A DNA stretch of 64,000 bases, from the NCBI GenBank assembly GCA_022702545.1, contig JAHRBC010000001.1, positions 2,294,001 through 2,358,000 of the forward strand, in the 5' to 3' direction. The DNA is from Phycomyces nitens (lineage: Eukaryota; Mucoromycota; Mucoromycetes; Mucorales; Phycomycetaceae). The notes below the pieces were generated by a model that saw nothing but the letters and a program-made list of their open reading frames with translations, did not search any database and was not told the origin of the DNA. A program made the position numbers and the translations under genes. Of the stretch, positions 11,288 through 22,566 are shown piece by piece (the stretch's first letter is position 1; every line of letters starts with the position of its first letter).

Positions 11288-13074
11288 TTAGCGAAGACTG
11301 CTTGTTCTCTTTAGCTGTACGGGTTTGTTGGTTCGTGTGTTGAGAGGCTCCAATCCATCGTGCTTGAATACATTCCAGAATTTCAGATTCTCATCACCCG
11401 AAGACGTGGCCAAAAGTTCTCCATCTGGACTCAAGGCAGAGTGTAGGATGCGGGACTCATGTGCATGGATATCTGCGATCTTGTTGCATGTTGGATATTC
11501 CCAGATCGTCAGGTTATTGTTGGGCAAGCCGTGAGTGGAGACGATTTCTTTGTAGTGATGAGACCAACGCAAGGAGGTGATCTGAGATTCTGCATTGATG
11601 GTATTCAACTTTGTGTTCTTTGTCGTGTCCCAGAAATGTATCTTCTTGTCATCTCGTCCACCGCCAGTCGCGAGTGTGCTGGGACTCCAAGGGCACCAGG
11701 CAATGGCCTAAAAAGAGGTTTAGAATCGACAAGATCCAAAATAATAATATAATATAATAAGATCATTACCTTTACTGCACTCTTGTGGTCCTGGCGTGTC
11801 ATGGTTGGTCTGTGGTACTGTCTAGGGTCCCACACATTCACAATGTTATCGTTGCCTCCGCTGGCAATATATTCACCGTCCATACGCCACTCGAGACCGC
11901 AGACCTCTTCATCATGGCCTTTGAATTCAGATATATTATGCTTCTCGAGACGAACATCATGGTTGTAAATCACTCCGTTTTGGGCACCACTGGATACAAT
12001 GCATTTGTCCCACGCCAAGACACCCACACGACATGTCGGTCCAGCCATTGAACGCAAACGCTCGCTCTTGTAGACATCCCAAATCTGGGTGGCTCCAGTC
12101 TCATCTCCAACTGCCAAAAGGGTGCCGTCGCCAGACCATGCCACAGAAGTAACCAGGTGTTCAGAACTATCGTCGAGAACATTGGTTGTCCCGCTCTCAG
12201 CATTCCAGAGGTAGACATTGCGCTCAAGAGCAACGGCGACCACATTGTGGCATGACCAGCCAAGCAAGTTAAGATAGTAATCATCAATCATGTAAGGCGA
12301 GTCCAAAATCTTTACGGGAGCTTTGGGGATATTTCTTCGTGGTTTTACAGTCGTATAGCCTCTGACGGTATCAAACATTGGATTGTTGCCTTTGGTCTTT
12401 GGTGGCACGGTCTGGTACTGCAGAATGCTGGCTGTAGACACGATTCCGCACGCAGCAGCAATGCTCTCGTTATGGCTTGGCTTGGAACTTGTGCCAAAAG
12501 AGATTGGATTGTGTTTGCGTTCAATGTGGAATTGTGTGGAGGCTATATCGCCCGAGGACAGCGTAGCCATGCAGCGATCAGACTTTATGAATGGTTAATA
12601 AGACAATGATCTAAATAACATTAAATAAAGCCTCACGTTTTGGTTTCCAATGTCTGTCTTTCTTGATTTGGAAGACAAGGTCGATTCTAACCATTCCTTG
12701 CCATATGTGTTCAGATGGGATGATGCCGAGAGTGTGCGTTTAAGGGTTCCATTCGGACGATGAGTGTTGAGTAGTGATGCTGAAGGAGTGCGCTTGAGAG
12801 ATGACGCGTTGGTGAGGGCTGATGATTCCTTTGATCTAAAAGAGCTCGGTGTAGAGGGCCCGGACTTCTTTTTGACCTGCAAGAGGTTGAGCATGCTTTG
12901 CTGTTTTGGGTCGTTCTGGACATTCTTTGTCGCCTTGGATTTAGACAAGGTAGACAATGGCTTGGTCACCGATCGTGCTGGCTGAGATGAACGTGGAAAT
13001 GCTGTTGGCTTTTCTGGCTCTTTTCGTTGTACGTCCCATGGCGTCTGGGCTCTGCCTTTACGATCGGATGACAT
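11288..13074 (-). CDS. Cdc20/Cdh1-family WD40 APC/C activator with degenerate C-box
   Basis: Three exons (12637-13074, 11770-12582, 11288-11707) give 556 residues. The Ser/Pro/Lys-rich N-terminal tail is followed by the KILD-type motif APVKILDSPYMIDDYYLNLL and then seven WD40 blades (for example NVYLWNAESG, TQIWDVYKSE, VNVWDPRQYH, IHFWDTTKN, LTIWEYPTC, LKFWNVFKH). These are diagnostic of APC/C co-activators (Cdc20, Cdh1, Ama1), which bring D-box and KEN substrates to the ligase. At the position of the C-box, normally DR[FY]IP, this protein reads SDRCMATLSSGDIASTQF, so only DR is retained. The C-terminus is SSLR instead of the usual IR. It may be a specialised or meiotic paralogue. Confidence 0.85.
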
Positions 13075-14008
13075 TGGTCGATCAAAGGAAGGTATGAACA
13101 ATCTTGAAAAAAAGAAGAGACAAGAGCACAAAGGGTGCCTCAAACAGAACCAAGAGGAGGGTAGATAAATAGTCGTGTGACTTTGTTAAAGCACCTTTTT
13201 CCGAAACCCCTCTTGATTCAGGTCAATTTGTTTATCTTTTTATTGCTAGTACTATTACTATTATTACTATTACTATTATTATTTGCTTGGCTATGATGTA
13301 TCTGAATGACCGATATGATTAACATTGATATCTAATGATAGTCTTTTAAGACTCTTACTAGACAACAACATATTTGGATCGGTGATTTCAACTGTGCTTC
13401 TAATGTGGGCATTTTGTATGACACATGTACCAAACTTGTTGGCTTTTTTGGGTGCAAGAGTCTCGTATTTTTAAAATCAAGGCACGTCTTTCCAATAACA
13501 TCAACTCAACACTCAACTACCCTCTTTTTTATACACACTCTATTTCATCGCCGTTGTATATTTTGTACGTATTTTTAAAAATAAATAAATAAATAATCAG
13601 AAAAAATTTTATCTAGTGAGCTGTGGACGGCCTTTTTTTTTATTGTTATTATTAATTTACAAATTGGCTTGATGTCTTTAAGAAGGAAGAAGTATATAAT
13701 TTAATCAGTGCCTTGTCAAATGTTGCACCAAAAAAATAAAAATAAAATAAAAAGATATTAAATGCCATAATTGTGATTATAATTATAATAATCTCTTCCA
13801 ATTCGTCCCATTGTAAATACCTTTTCTTCTTGTCCTCAGACTTCTTTAGACTTTCTTTGCTATACATTCCACCAAATATAATAATAATAATAAAATAAAT
13901 ATATTTATATATATAAACTTGATAAATCTTGTACATTTTTTCCAGCAGTGGTCACATTGCCTTGTTTTCAAAAATTTATACCAATAAAAATTTCAAAAAG
14001 AATCTACA
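13075..14008. other. Divergent spacer, no supported gene
   Basis: Upstream region of two divergently transcribed genes (Cdc20-like on minus, AAA ATPase on plus). It has TTATTACTA runs at about 13250-13280 and A/T homopolymers. A 94-codon minus-strand frame at 13652-13936 is almost entirely poly-Ile/Tyr from AT repeats and was not accepted. Confidence 0.6.
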
Positions 14009-15953
14009 ATGAATCAAGAGTGGATCGACAATGTCCAAACCACAATTGGGGGATGCAATCCCATCATTCAAAAGTTGGTGCAGTCAATCAGCCAACTACG
14101 CTCTCCTGTCCAACCACACTCGCGCTCGAAGGGCGTGGTGCTGTGCGGGAAGCCGGGAAGTGGAAAGACTGGCCTGGCAATAGCCATAGCAAGTAAGTTG
14201 GCCAATTAATCATAAAATGTAATTAATCTCTCTTAGAGGAATCTCGGCTGCCATACTACATTGTCAATAGTCCAGATATGTTTATGACAGGTAAGACCCA
14301 ATTGATCCAGCAAAGATAACCAATGGCTGCTTAGAGGAAGGAGCAAGCGAAGCAAAGCTAAAGGGCCTGTTTGATACTGCCCTGCAGCACAAACTATCCA
14401 TTCTTATTCTGGATGAAATCGATATGCTTGCCGGCACATTGGACCACAAGAAAACCGGCCTAGATTCTCGCCTTGGATCTCTTTTGCTGTCTTTAATTGA
14501 CAGGATCAACCAACCAGACGACGATCATCTTGTCTATGTTGTAGGTAAATCAGTCATTTCTTACCCTTTGAATCGGTTTAAGCTTATCCAAAAGGGCTCT
14601 CTAGGGATCACTAGTAGACTGCACGCCGTAGATCCTTGCTTTCTACGTTCAGGTCGTTTGGACAAGGTAGAAGAGATTGTCATCAAGGATGCCAAACAAC
14701 GTCTTGAGATCCTAATTATTCTAGCCCAACGTAAATCCCACCCAGTCTTTGCTATGTCTGTACTCACTATATATATATATACATATATATATTCCCCAGG
14801 CCTACCCTTTGAATCCCAACAGGACAAAATCAACATCCTTACACGTGTTTCTCACGCAACACATGGGTTTGTGCCCAGTGATCTCCAGAGCTTGTGTATG
14901 CAGGTGGTTCTCCAGGCTGTGAAAGAACAAACAGAGGTAAGCTTAATCATTAGTCTCCAAAACAAAAACAAAAAAAAGGCTAACATTACATAGACAACCT
15001 TTGTTACCAATCGTCATTTTGACACTGCCCTTTGTCTGGTCCACCCTTCAAACTTTAATGAATACACCACAAAGGTAGATATACTCAAGAAGCATTGCAC
15101 AAACTAAGTCTTTTAATAGATCCCCACAATCACATTTGCTGACATGTATGGCATTGACTCTATTATTGAAGAAATAAAGGTAAGTGTCTTTGATTTGGTT
15201 TTGCAGTAATATTCATTCCTTTAGGTCTCCATTATCCACCCTTTCCACCACCCCGAGGAGTACATTGCCTTGGGAATTACACCTCCGCGAGGCATCTTGT
15301 TCCATGGGCCACCTGGTGTAGGCAAGACAATGCTGTGTTCTGCATTGGCCACTGAAGCAGGTGTCAATTTCATGCTTGTGGAAGTAAGTGTGAGCCATTG
15401 AAGCAACCCATTCAAACCAACTCTACAGAGTTCCCAAGTTCGGTCCAAAGTCGTGGGTGAATCTGAAAAGAACCTGGCAAAGCTGTTTGCCCATGCTCGA
15501 TCAAATGCACCCTGTATCTTGTTCATAGACCAAGCAAGTTGAGCTTACTCTATAGATAGAATGCAGTATATAAACTCTTGACTCTTTAGATTGACATGCT
15601 GCTTCCCAAGAGAGGAACCAGTCAATCGTCTGAGAACACCAGCGACCGTATTGTCACTGGCTTCCTCACAGGTAAGTTTGCCATCTTTTGATTGCCATAC
15701 TAAATTCCCTGTAAAGAAATGGACGGCTTAATGACAAAGTCCAATGGACCAAATGCTCATATCGATGTACTTGTGGTCGCAGGTAAGCACATACACAAAG
15801 AGACTGGGTACTAAACATGTAATTTAAGCAACAAATCGAATCGAAACAATCGACTCGGCCGTACTTCGACCTGGTCGGTTTGACGAATGTATCGCTATCC
15901 CGATTCCAGACCTGCAGGCAAGTTGTTGAAATATACTTGTTGATCCTAAGCAT

Positions 15954-15986
<33 letters not shown>

Positions 15987-16268
15987 CAACGTGTGGATAT
16001 TATTCGTGGTATTAGCAGCAAGATGCCCATTGCATTAAGCGATCAAGAGCTCTTTAGCCTTGGCAAATCGACCGAGGGATGGTCCTGTGCAGAGATTGAT
16101 AATCTACTGAGAGAATCGGCAATGATATGCTTGAGAGAGAATGTGAACAATGAAAAGGCAAGTCGTCTAAGCCCACTTGTTTAATGTCCTATAATGCTCA
16201 CTCTTTTTGTTCTTGTTCTTCTTCTTTAGATCACCTTTTCACACATTCAGGCCGCCCAGCGACAATAG
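14009..16268 (+). CDS. Tandem AAA+ ATPase, AFG2/SPATA5L1-like
   Basis: About a dozen small exons code for roughly 600 residues with two AAA modules and almost no N-terminal domain. D1 has Walker A GKPGSGKT and Walker [10 protein letters not shown]2 is introduced by [20 protein letters not shown] and has Walker A GPPGVGKT, sensor 1 AATNR and RPGRFDE. The layout fits the AFG2/Drg1-SPATA5L1 branch, ATPases that release assembly factors from pre-60S ribosomes; NVL/Rix7 and Cdc48 are less similar. The D2 Walker B reads ILFIDQID: the catalytic glutamate is glutamine. This codon is the last before an apparent GC-AG intron (CAA|GCAAGT at about 15535, acceptor TTTAG before 15591). Exon boundaries near (TA)n tracts were placed by frame continuity. 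Confidence 0.85.
15956..15984. repeat. (TA)n microsatellite inside an intron
   Basis: About fourteen TA units immediately before the AG acceptor of an intron in the AAA ATPase gene. They replace the usual pyrimidine tract, so length changes here could affect splicing. Confidence 0.85.
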
Positions 16269-16464
16269 TAGCATGAAACATTTACACAAGAGTAAATAGC
16301 TTGTATCTTTTTTCATTTATCTATTTTGCTACCATTAGATCCTTTGGTAAAAGATCATAATAAAAACAGAAAGAAAAAAAAAGTCCGAGAAGAACAGGAT
16401 TTCGTAAAGTCACACGTGAAAATAAAGATGAGCAGGATACTCCTCCTTTACCATTATCATCATC

Positions 16465-17200
16465 ATGTCATTATTCATTACAATGGCTACCTATGGATTC
16501 TTCCTGGTTTCCGTACCATTGGTGGCCAGTAGTGCATGCTTTCGGACCTGTATGATCCCAAAGATCCTCTACAAGGTCCCAATTTACCATTTGACTGCCA
16601 ATTCAACAGTGATCTGTGTCGGATTCGCAACAGCCTACATATACTGCATCATGGGATTCATCATTGATCTATTCCAAAGCACCTGCTCTCCCTTTGGCAG
16701 CCCCAGAAACAGTGCGCCCCGCACTCTGGGACCTGCTGGGTTCACCAGTCGTCTGTCCTCTGCTCAAACCGAATTGACGCGTCTCTTTCCAGGTAAAAAG
16801 TGATTGATTTATAGACACTTGCTAAACTATTAATAATAATAATAAAAAAAAATAGGCTATGCCATATGTTCCCTATTGATCTGGGCAAACACAAACCAAT
16901 ATGATACCTTGCGAGACGGGTAAGCAGATCAATAACGCTGCGCATTAATCCTAAGACTCTTGTTGCAGATTCCTGTTTCTTCAGACCATGTTTTTGGTTC
17001 TCTTGCCCTGGGGACTTTCATGTCAAAGCCAAGCAGTCCAAAAGACATTTCAAATTGCATTTAGGTGTTGTCTGTTTTGGGGTCTTCTTTATGCGGTCAT
17101 GCCTCGCGATACCAGCTACCATATTGTTGAACTGACTCGGCTTTTGAAGCATTATCGAGCAGTATCTCACCGAGGTCTAGGCGATGTCCATCTCATTTAG
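16465..17200 (+). CDS. Multi-pass membrane protein of unknown function
   Basis: Three exons (first ending near 16796, then about 16857-16921, then about 16969-17200) give about 210 residues. There are probably four hydrophobic segments: MSLFITMATYGFFLVSVPLV, STVICVGFATAYIYCIMGFI, YAICSLLIWANT and FLQTMFLVLLPWGL plus RCCLFWGLLYAVM. Between the second and third lies a hydrophilic Ser/Pro loop. Frames join cleanly at PG|Y and DG|F across GT-AG introns, which supports a real gene. I recognise no family. The tail HIVELTRLLKHYRAVSHRG is basic and probably cytosolic. Confidence 0.6.
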
Positions 17201-17824
17201 AGTGTTTCACCATTTCTGAAACAAATGACAATCATAATTCGCCAAACACACACTCCTTTGATGTAAATGAGAAAACACTCTTAAAAATACAAGCCTATGA
17301 AAAAAAAATATAGGCATTAGATGACAATAGCTTGGTTGGCAAGTATATATGTATATGTATATATATGTATATATAACCACTTGATTGCATTCTAGTCAAT
17401 CCTTGTGGAAACACCCAGGTTTATTCCAAGCCATCTTGGTCTCCAAGAAGTCTCGCTATTTTATCTAGATAGATATTGAATGATATCCCTCCCTCCCCCC
17501 CAAGTTTAATATAGTTGCCTGATTATCACAAGTATTGCTAATTAGCAAAAGGAAATAGCAATTTCTTGATCATTTCTTGTGCCTTTTTGTGGCCTAGACT
17601 AATGGCAACATTGGTCTTGAAGAACAATGATATTATGTTTTCTTTGTCAATTGGATCGTCACATCTTCGACAACGAATCAATCTCACAAGAACAACCCAA
17701 TGAATCCAAAAAAGGCTTTCCATCTCCGATATAGAACGCCTAAAAAGGGCTGTTCTTGCCTTTTAAGCCACTACTTGGTCAAGACGTGACATAACCAAAG
17801 TTCAAAAAAGTAATTTCGAGTTCC
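17201..17824. other. Upstream region of the Pumilio gene
   Basis: Contains a TATATG-type repeat at about 17344-17375 and a C-run near 17493. A 61-codon minus-strand frame at 17538-17723 is open, but nothing supports it as a gene. Confidence 0.5.
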
Positions 17825-20391
17825 ATGCAGGAGTACTGTGAGCAACTGAATGCAATGAACTACTACGACAAAAATATCCTGCAAAACAATCGGCAGAGTT
17901 CAAGCTTATCATTGCAGCACTCAACTAATGACGACGAAGACCACCTGGCATCTGTCTGGAAAATGCCCTTGGAGGACACCAGAAGTTTCTCACAGGGATC
18001 CAATACATCTAATGCTCAGGCTTTTAGACCCCTGCTGCCTTCTCAGGCACAATTCTCTAGTCCCCTTCGCTCAAACTCAACCCCACCAGGCCAGAGCACA
18101 AGTGTGTACAGAGATGCAGGCGACATGGACCATCATACAGAGATGATGATGAAACAACTTGGATTCACAAGTTTGAATGACGACGTATGTTTGATAAGTT
18201 GTATTATCTCCTAGGAAATAGTTGGCTGAACAATAGATTATGCTGTAGGATGTCTATGGTTCATTCAAACCGGCCCATCAAACACAGAAACAACACCTTA
18301 CGTCTGCTGGTCTACAACTTGGCCAGAATGGATACAGTAGCCCTTCTTACCTTGGCAGTCAAACTCATAATCAGTCAAGTCCAATGCAAAACTATCCAGA
18401 TGTTCAACTGTCTTCCAGAATAAACTCTCACAAAAGCTTGAGTGAACATGGCCTTGACACCCATGATAACATGGGTGATCTGCTAAATGACCTTCATCCC
18501 AGTCGATGGGGCACAAGCGATGAAAACAGTCGTAGACAGGGTAACTATCTAACAAATTCTCAAGTCTGATTCTCTTTATTGATTCATTTATCCACAGCCA
18601 CTCCTACCATGGGCTTGAGTTCCAACGGGTCTTTGTTCACCCCTACTGGCTTGGAGCATTCTGCATTTGGAGACCTAAACTATTCTGATACAAACGAAAA
18701 GAAGCTACGTGCCTTTCAACTCCAGCAGCAGCACATCTTGATTCAGCAACAGCAGCAGCAGATTTTGATGGCACAGCAACAGTTTTTACTTCAGCACAAG
18801 ATGCAGTCCCTTGGACCAAACCTAGGACATCCTCAGAACAGGAATCCGGAACCTGTGAGGTCCAGGACTCCTCAGGATGCTACTCTGAACATGAGAAGCC
18901 AGCTCTTGGAGGAATTCAGAAACTCAAAGAGTAAGAAGTACGAGCTAAAGGTAAAACACTACAGCCAGGCAATGACAAGAGATTCTAAACCCTTTGAATC
19001 ATCAGGATATCGCTGGCCATGTTGTCGAGTTCAGTGGTGACCAATATGGGTCTCGGTTTATCCAGCAGAAACTAGAGGTTGCCAACAGCGAAGAAAAGCA
19101 AATGGTGTTTGAGGAAGTGCTGCCAAACGCTTTGCAGCTCATGACAGATGTGTTTGGAAACTATGTCTTGCAAAAGTTCTTTGAGCATGGTAAATACATA
19201 GCTCTACACCAGACCATTGGCTTCAATGTCTAAACGCTCTCTTGTCATTTAGGAAACCAAATGCAAAAGACTATTCTTGCCAAGCAAATGGAAGGCCATG
19301 TACTTTCCCTATCTCTTCAGATGTACGGTTGCAGAGTTGTTCAAAAGGCATTGGAACATGTCTTGACTGAACAGCAGGCCAAGATTGTGGGAGAACTAAA
19401 TGGGTGTGTGCTGAAATGCATCAAGGATCAAAATGGCAACCATGTCATTCAAAAGGTAAAAAAAAATAGTTGCAAGAGAACTGGCTTGAAAGATGACATT
19501 TGAACCTGACAACTGTTTGAAAGGCCATTGAACGTGTTCCTGCACAGCACATTCAGTTCATTATGGACGCATTCCACGGCCAAGTATACAACCTTGCTAC
19601 CCATCCTTATGGGTGCAGGGTAATCCAGCGCATGTTTGAGCACTGCACGTCAATGCAAACGGTGAGTATTTATATGAAAACAAGACATTATGGTGCCCGT
19701 ATATATACATATACATACACATATATACTTTGATACTTATATTGATTCTCTGTGGCTTGAGCAGGGGCCATTGTTGGAAGAACTTCACCGCTGTACTGGA
19801 CAACTTGTGCAGGATCAGTATGGAAACTATGTGATACAACATATTCTTGAGCGTGGTCGTCCCGAAGACAAAAAGGTGGTGATTGAGAAGATTCGTGGCC
19901 AGATTCTTCAGTTGAGCAAGCACAAGTTTGCCAGCAATGTTGTTGAAAAGTGTGTTGATTATGGCACCAAGCGTGACAGACAGCTCTTGATTGAAGAAGT
20001 TCTCCAGAACAAACCAGATGGGTAATACACTCGAAATCTTGTTGAATGTCAACTAATGCTTGACTATAGAACATACCCGTTGGTTGCAATGATGAAAGAT
20101 CAGTATGCCAATTACGTTGTCCAAAAGATGTTGGATGTTGTAGATAAAGATCAGCGTGAACTGTTAGTCAACAAGATTAAGCCCCATCTCCAGTCCTTGA
20201 AAAAGTATACCTATGGAAAACACCTTATTCAGAGTAAGCTTTATAATCAGTTTTATTGATCACTTTACTAAAGTCAAACAGAGGTAGAGAAATTGCTGCC
20301 ATTGATTAACACTGAATCATCGGGTCTGGAAGATGGAGAGCCAGCCGTCCATGAAAACCAAGAAAAGCTTGAATCTTCTGAGAATCTATGA
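17825..20391 (+). CDS. Pumilio (PUF) RNA-binding protein
   Basis: About nine exons. The N-terminal half is Ser/Gln-rich and disordered, with a poly-Gln stretch ([14 protein letters not shown]). The C-terminal half is a complete eight-repeat PUM domain starting at [20 protein letters not shown]. The RNA-contact triplets read, repeat 1 to 8: SRxxQ, NYxxQ, CRxxQ, NHxxQ, CRxxQ, NYxxQ, SNxxE, NYxxQ. By the established PUF code this predicts 5'-UGUAUAUA-3', identical to human PUM1. PUF proteins bind 3' UTRs in the cytoplasm and recruit the CCR4-NOT deadenylase. The 3' flank of this gene carries three UGUANAUG near-sites (20418, 20555, 20619), so autoregulation is possible. The C-terminal tail after repeat 8 is short and acidic. 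Confidence 0.95.
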
Positions 20392-20851
20392 ATCTCGGCA
20401 GTCGATTGGTGATTGTTTGTATATGGCCAAGTAGGATCGTTTTTGACATTTCCTCCTTTATTTTTGCTGTTTTATTCATATGTATTCTATTCCTATTTCC
20501 CTTTCAATTCTTTATATTATTTTTCTATAGACCAGGACTTCCGTTTGAGTTCACTGTATATGAGCAGACGATGTATAGTCATTTTTATGAGTAAACCATT
20601 CTTTGTGGATTATTCCAATGTACATGCACACTTCTTGCCTTTATATTTTCTCTCAGTTATATATATACATATATATATCAAATGTCATTAAGACTTGTTC
20701 AATAAAACCTGTATAACGAAGATTATTTCACAATGTATGCGCTGGGGTTATCCCAAAAACAACAAGTATTAAAATGACTGATTACAAGTGTTGTTGTTGG
20801 TGTTGTTTTTTTTTAAAAAAAAAAGTTATATAAATTAAACTAGAAACCAGT

Positions 20852-22030
20852 TCACTCAAGCTTGCCCTCGCGTCTGACCTTCATGGCCTTGTAATCACCA
20901 CTATAACGAAGACCCAACTTCATGATCTCGGTCAAGACATTCCAGTCGAGAATCTTGGTCATAACAATCTTCATAATAACAGTAGTAGGTCCCTGGTCAG
21001 CCACAACCACCTTTCCAGCATTGCAACAGATTGTGTCTGCAATTACAGAGGGAGGAGAGGACATTTTTTGGGCAGACAAAAGAGCAGACATCTTTCCAGC
21101 GTTGCTGTAAAAGTTGGAGTTGATAGGCGAGGGGTGCTAGAAAATATTACAAAAAATAAATAAATATACAACAATATCTTGATTGTCTCTAGACTTACCA
21201 CCACCAAAACATCAATGCCATCTTCAGCATTCTCGGCAGCCAAGGATGCAGCAAAAGTAGTCAAAAAGACCTTTGTGGAAGCTATTCATCCTTACATTAG
21301 CAATCGAAAACAAATTTGTCAAAGTCTTACAGTAAAGGGCGCTCATGGGGTTGGGGATGAAACCAGCACTGCTGGAAGTAAAGGTAACCAAACCACGCAG
21401 ACCCTTGTTGAGCATACGGTTGACAAAATGATGGGTCAAGACAAGAGATGCAGTGACATTGGTATGGTAGTTGGCCATGTTGCGTTTGACAGCAGTGTCT
21501 GCAAAGGCACCCGTGGTAATGAAGCCAGCGTTGTTGCACAATATTTGGATATCAATGTTGTTTGTGGCCTTTTCAATTGCACTCAAGTAAGCTTGACCCT
21601 CTGAATCAGACAAATCACATCCAACAAAGCGAAATTCACGTTCGGGAAACTCCTTTTGGATTTCAACCTTGAAGCTATCCATCAATGGGTCTTCAAGAGC
21701 GGCAATAACCACGTTGAGACCCTGAGAAGCAAACTTGCGAACAATGGCTGCTCCAATTCCGGATGATCCTCCAGTGACAAGAGCCCTGCCACCCATTTAT
21801 GAGTTGGACGCGACTATATTTGCTTAATAGCTTGTTTACTTACCAAGAAGCATTATACTTCTTCTTCAAATTCTGTTCCTTGCATCCATACGCAGCATAG
21901 AGGACGAGGGCAAGGTAAGGGACAATGGCCAAGAAGCCGATCCAGAAGAACACTTTATTTTGAATAGGTTGATTTAGAATGGGATCCTTTCAAATGACAG
22001 AATGTATTTACCTGATGACAAGATGAACAT
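20852..22030 (-). CDS. Membrane-anchored short-chain dehydrogenase/reductase
   Basis: Multi-exon gene (22012-22030, 21844-21952, from 21786 down to a stop at 20852) of about 325 residues. Exon 1 is only 19 nt. The N-terminus FFWIGFLAIVPYLALVLYAA is a membrane anchor. Classical SDR motifs follow: TGGSSGIG (cofactor), CDLSD, NNAG, FTSSSAGF (Ser) and YSSTK (Tyr, Lys). Then HPSPINSNFYSN and a C-terminal hydrophobic hairpin region. The layout resembles ER-bound keto-reductases (17-beta-HSD12, 3-ketodihydrosphingosine reductase), but I cannot assign a substrate. The gene is convergent with the Pumilio gene. Confidence 0.85.
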
Positions 22031-22560
22031 TGCAATAAAGGACTAGCAGCACACTCTCCGCACAAAAAAACTGATGAGAATATGCGGAGTTTTGAGGTGG
22101 CTACCAGGCTTATTTTCAAAAGCCAAGGGGTTACACTTGAGCTTAAATATCTACTGTTTTACAACCTAAATGTTTTCAGACAATAAGATATGCCCTGGGA
22201 ATATTCGGGTATAGAGTTTCTTTTTTGCTTTATTTGCATTTAAAGGGCTTGTTTTAATAGCCATATAGGCCACTCGTGAGAATTAAAATATAAAAATAAA
22301 TAATGTTCAAGATTCTGAACTTTTTATTTTATTATTACTTTGGGAATTTGATTGATTTCCGAGTTTAATTATCTAAAGGCACCTTTTACTGATAGGCGCG
22401 ATGTTTTAACGAGCACGATGACCTTGAAAATAATATATTATAGATCTCAAAAGGGAACCTTGGATTATAAAAAGAGGTTTATTGATAAAGTGGATAATAA
22501 GGTTCTCTTTTTCTCTATTTAAAAGCATGCCTAGACACTTTAGAAAACAACAAGTACCCA
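22031..22560. other. Spacer upstream of the SDR gene
   Basis: AT-rich DNA with no recognisable coding or RNA feature; it marks the start of the repeat-rich island. Confidence 0.5.
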
Positions 22561-22566
22561 GGGTTT

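Noticed and set aside
13652..13936. 94-codon minus-strand frame
   Set aside because: Ile/Tyr runs from AT repeats; no domain.
17538..17723. 61-codon minus-strand frame upstream of the Pumilio gene
   Set aside because: Short, no family match, and no splice or promoter support.
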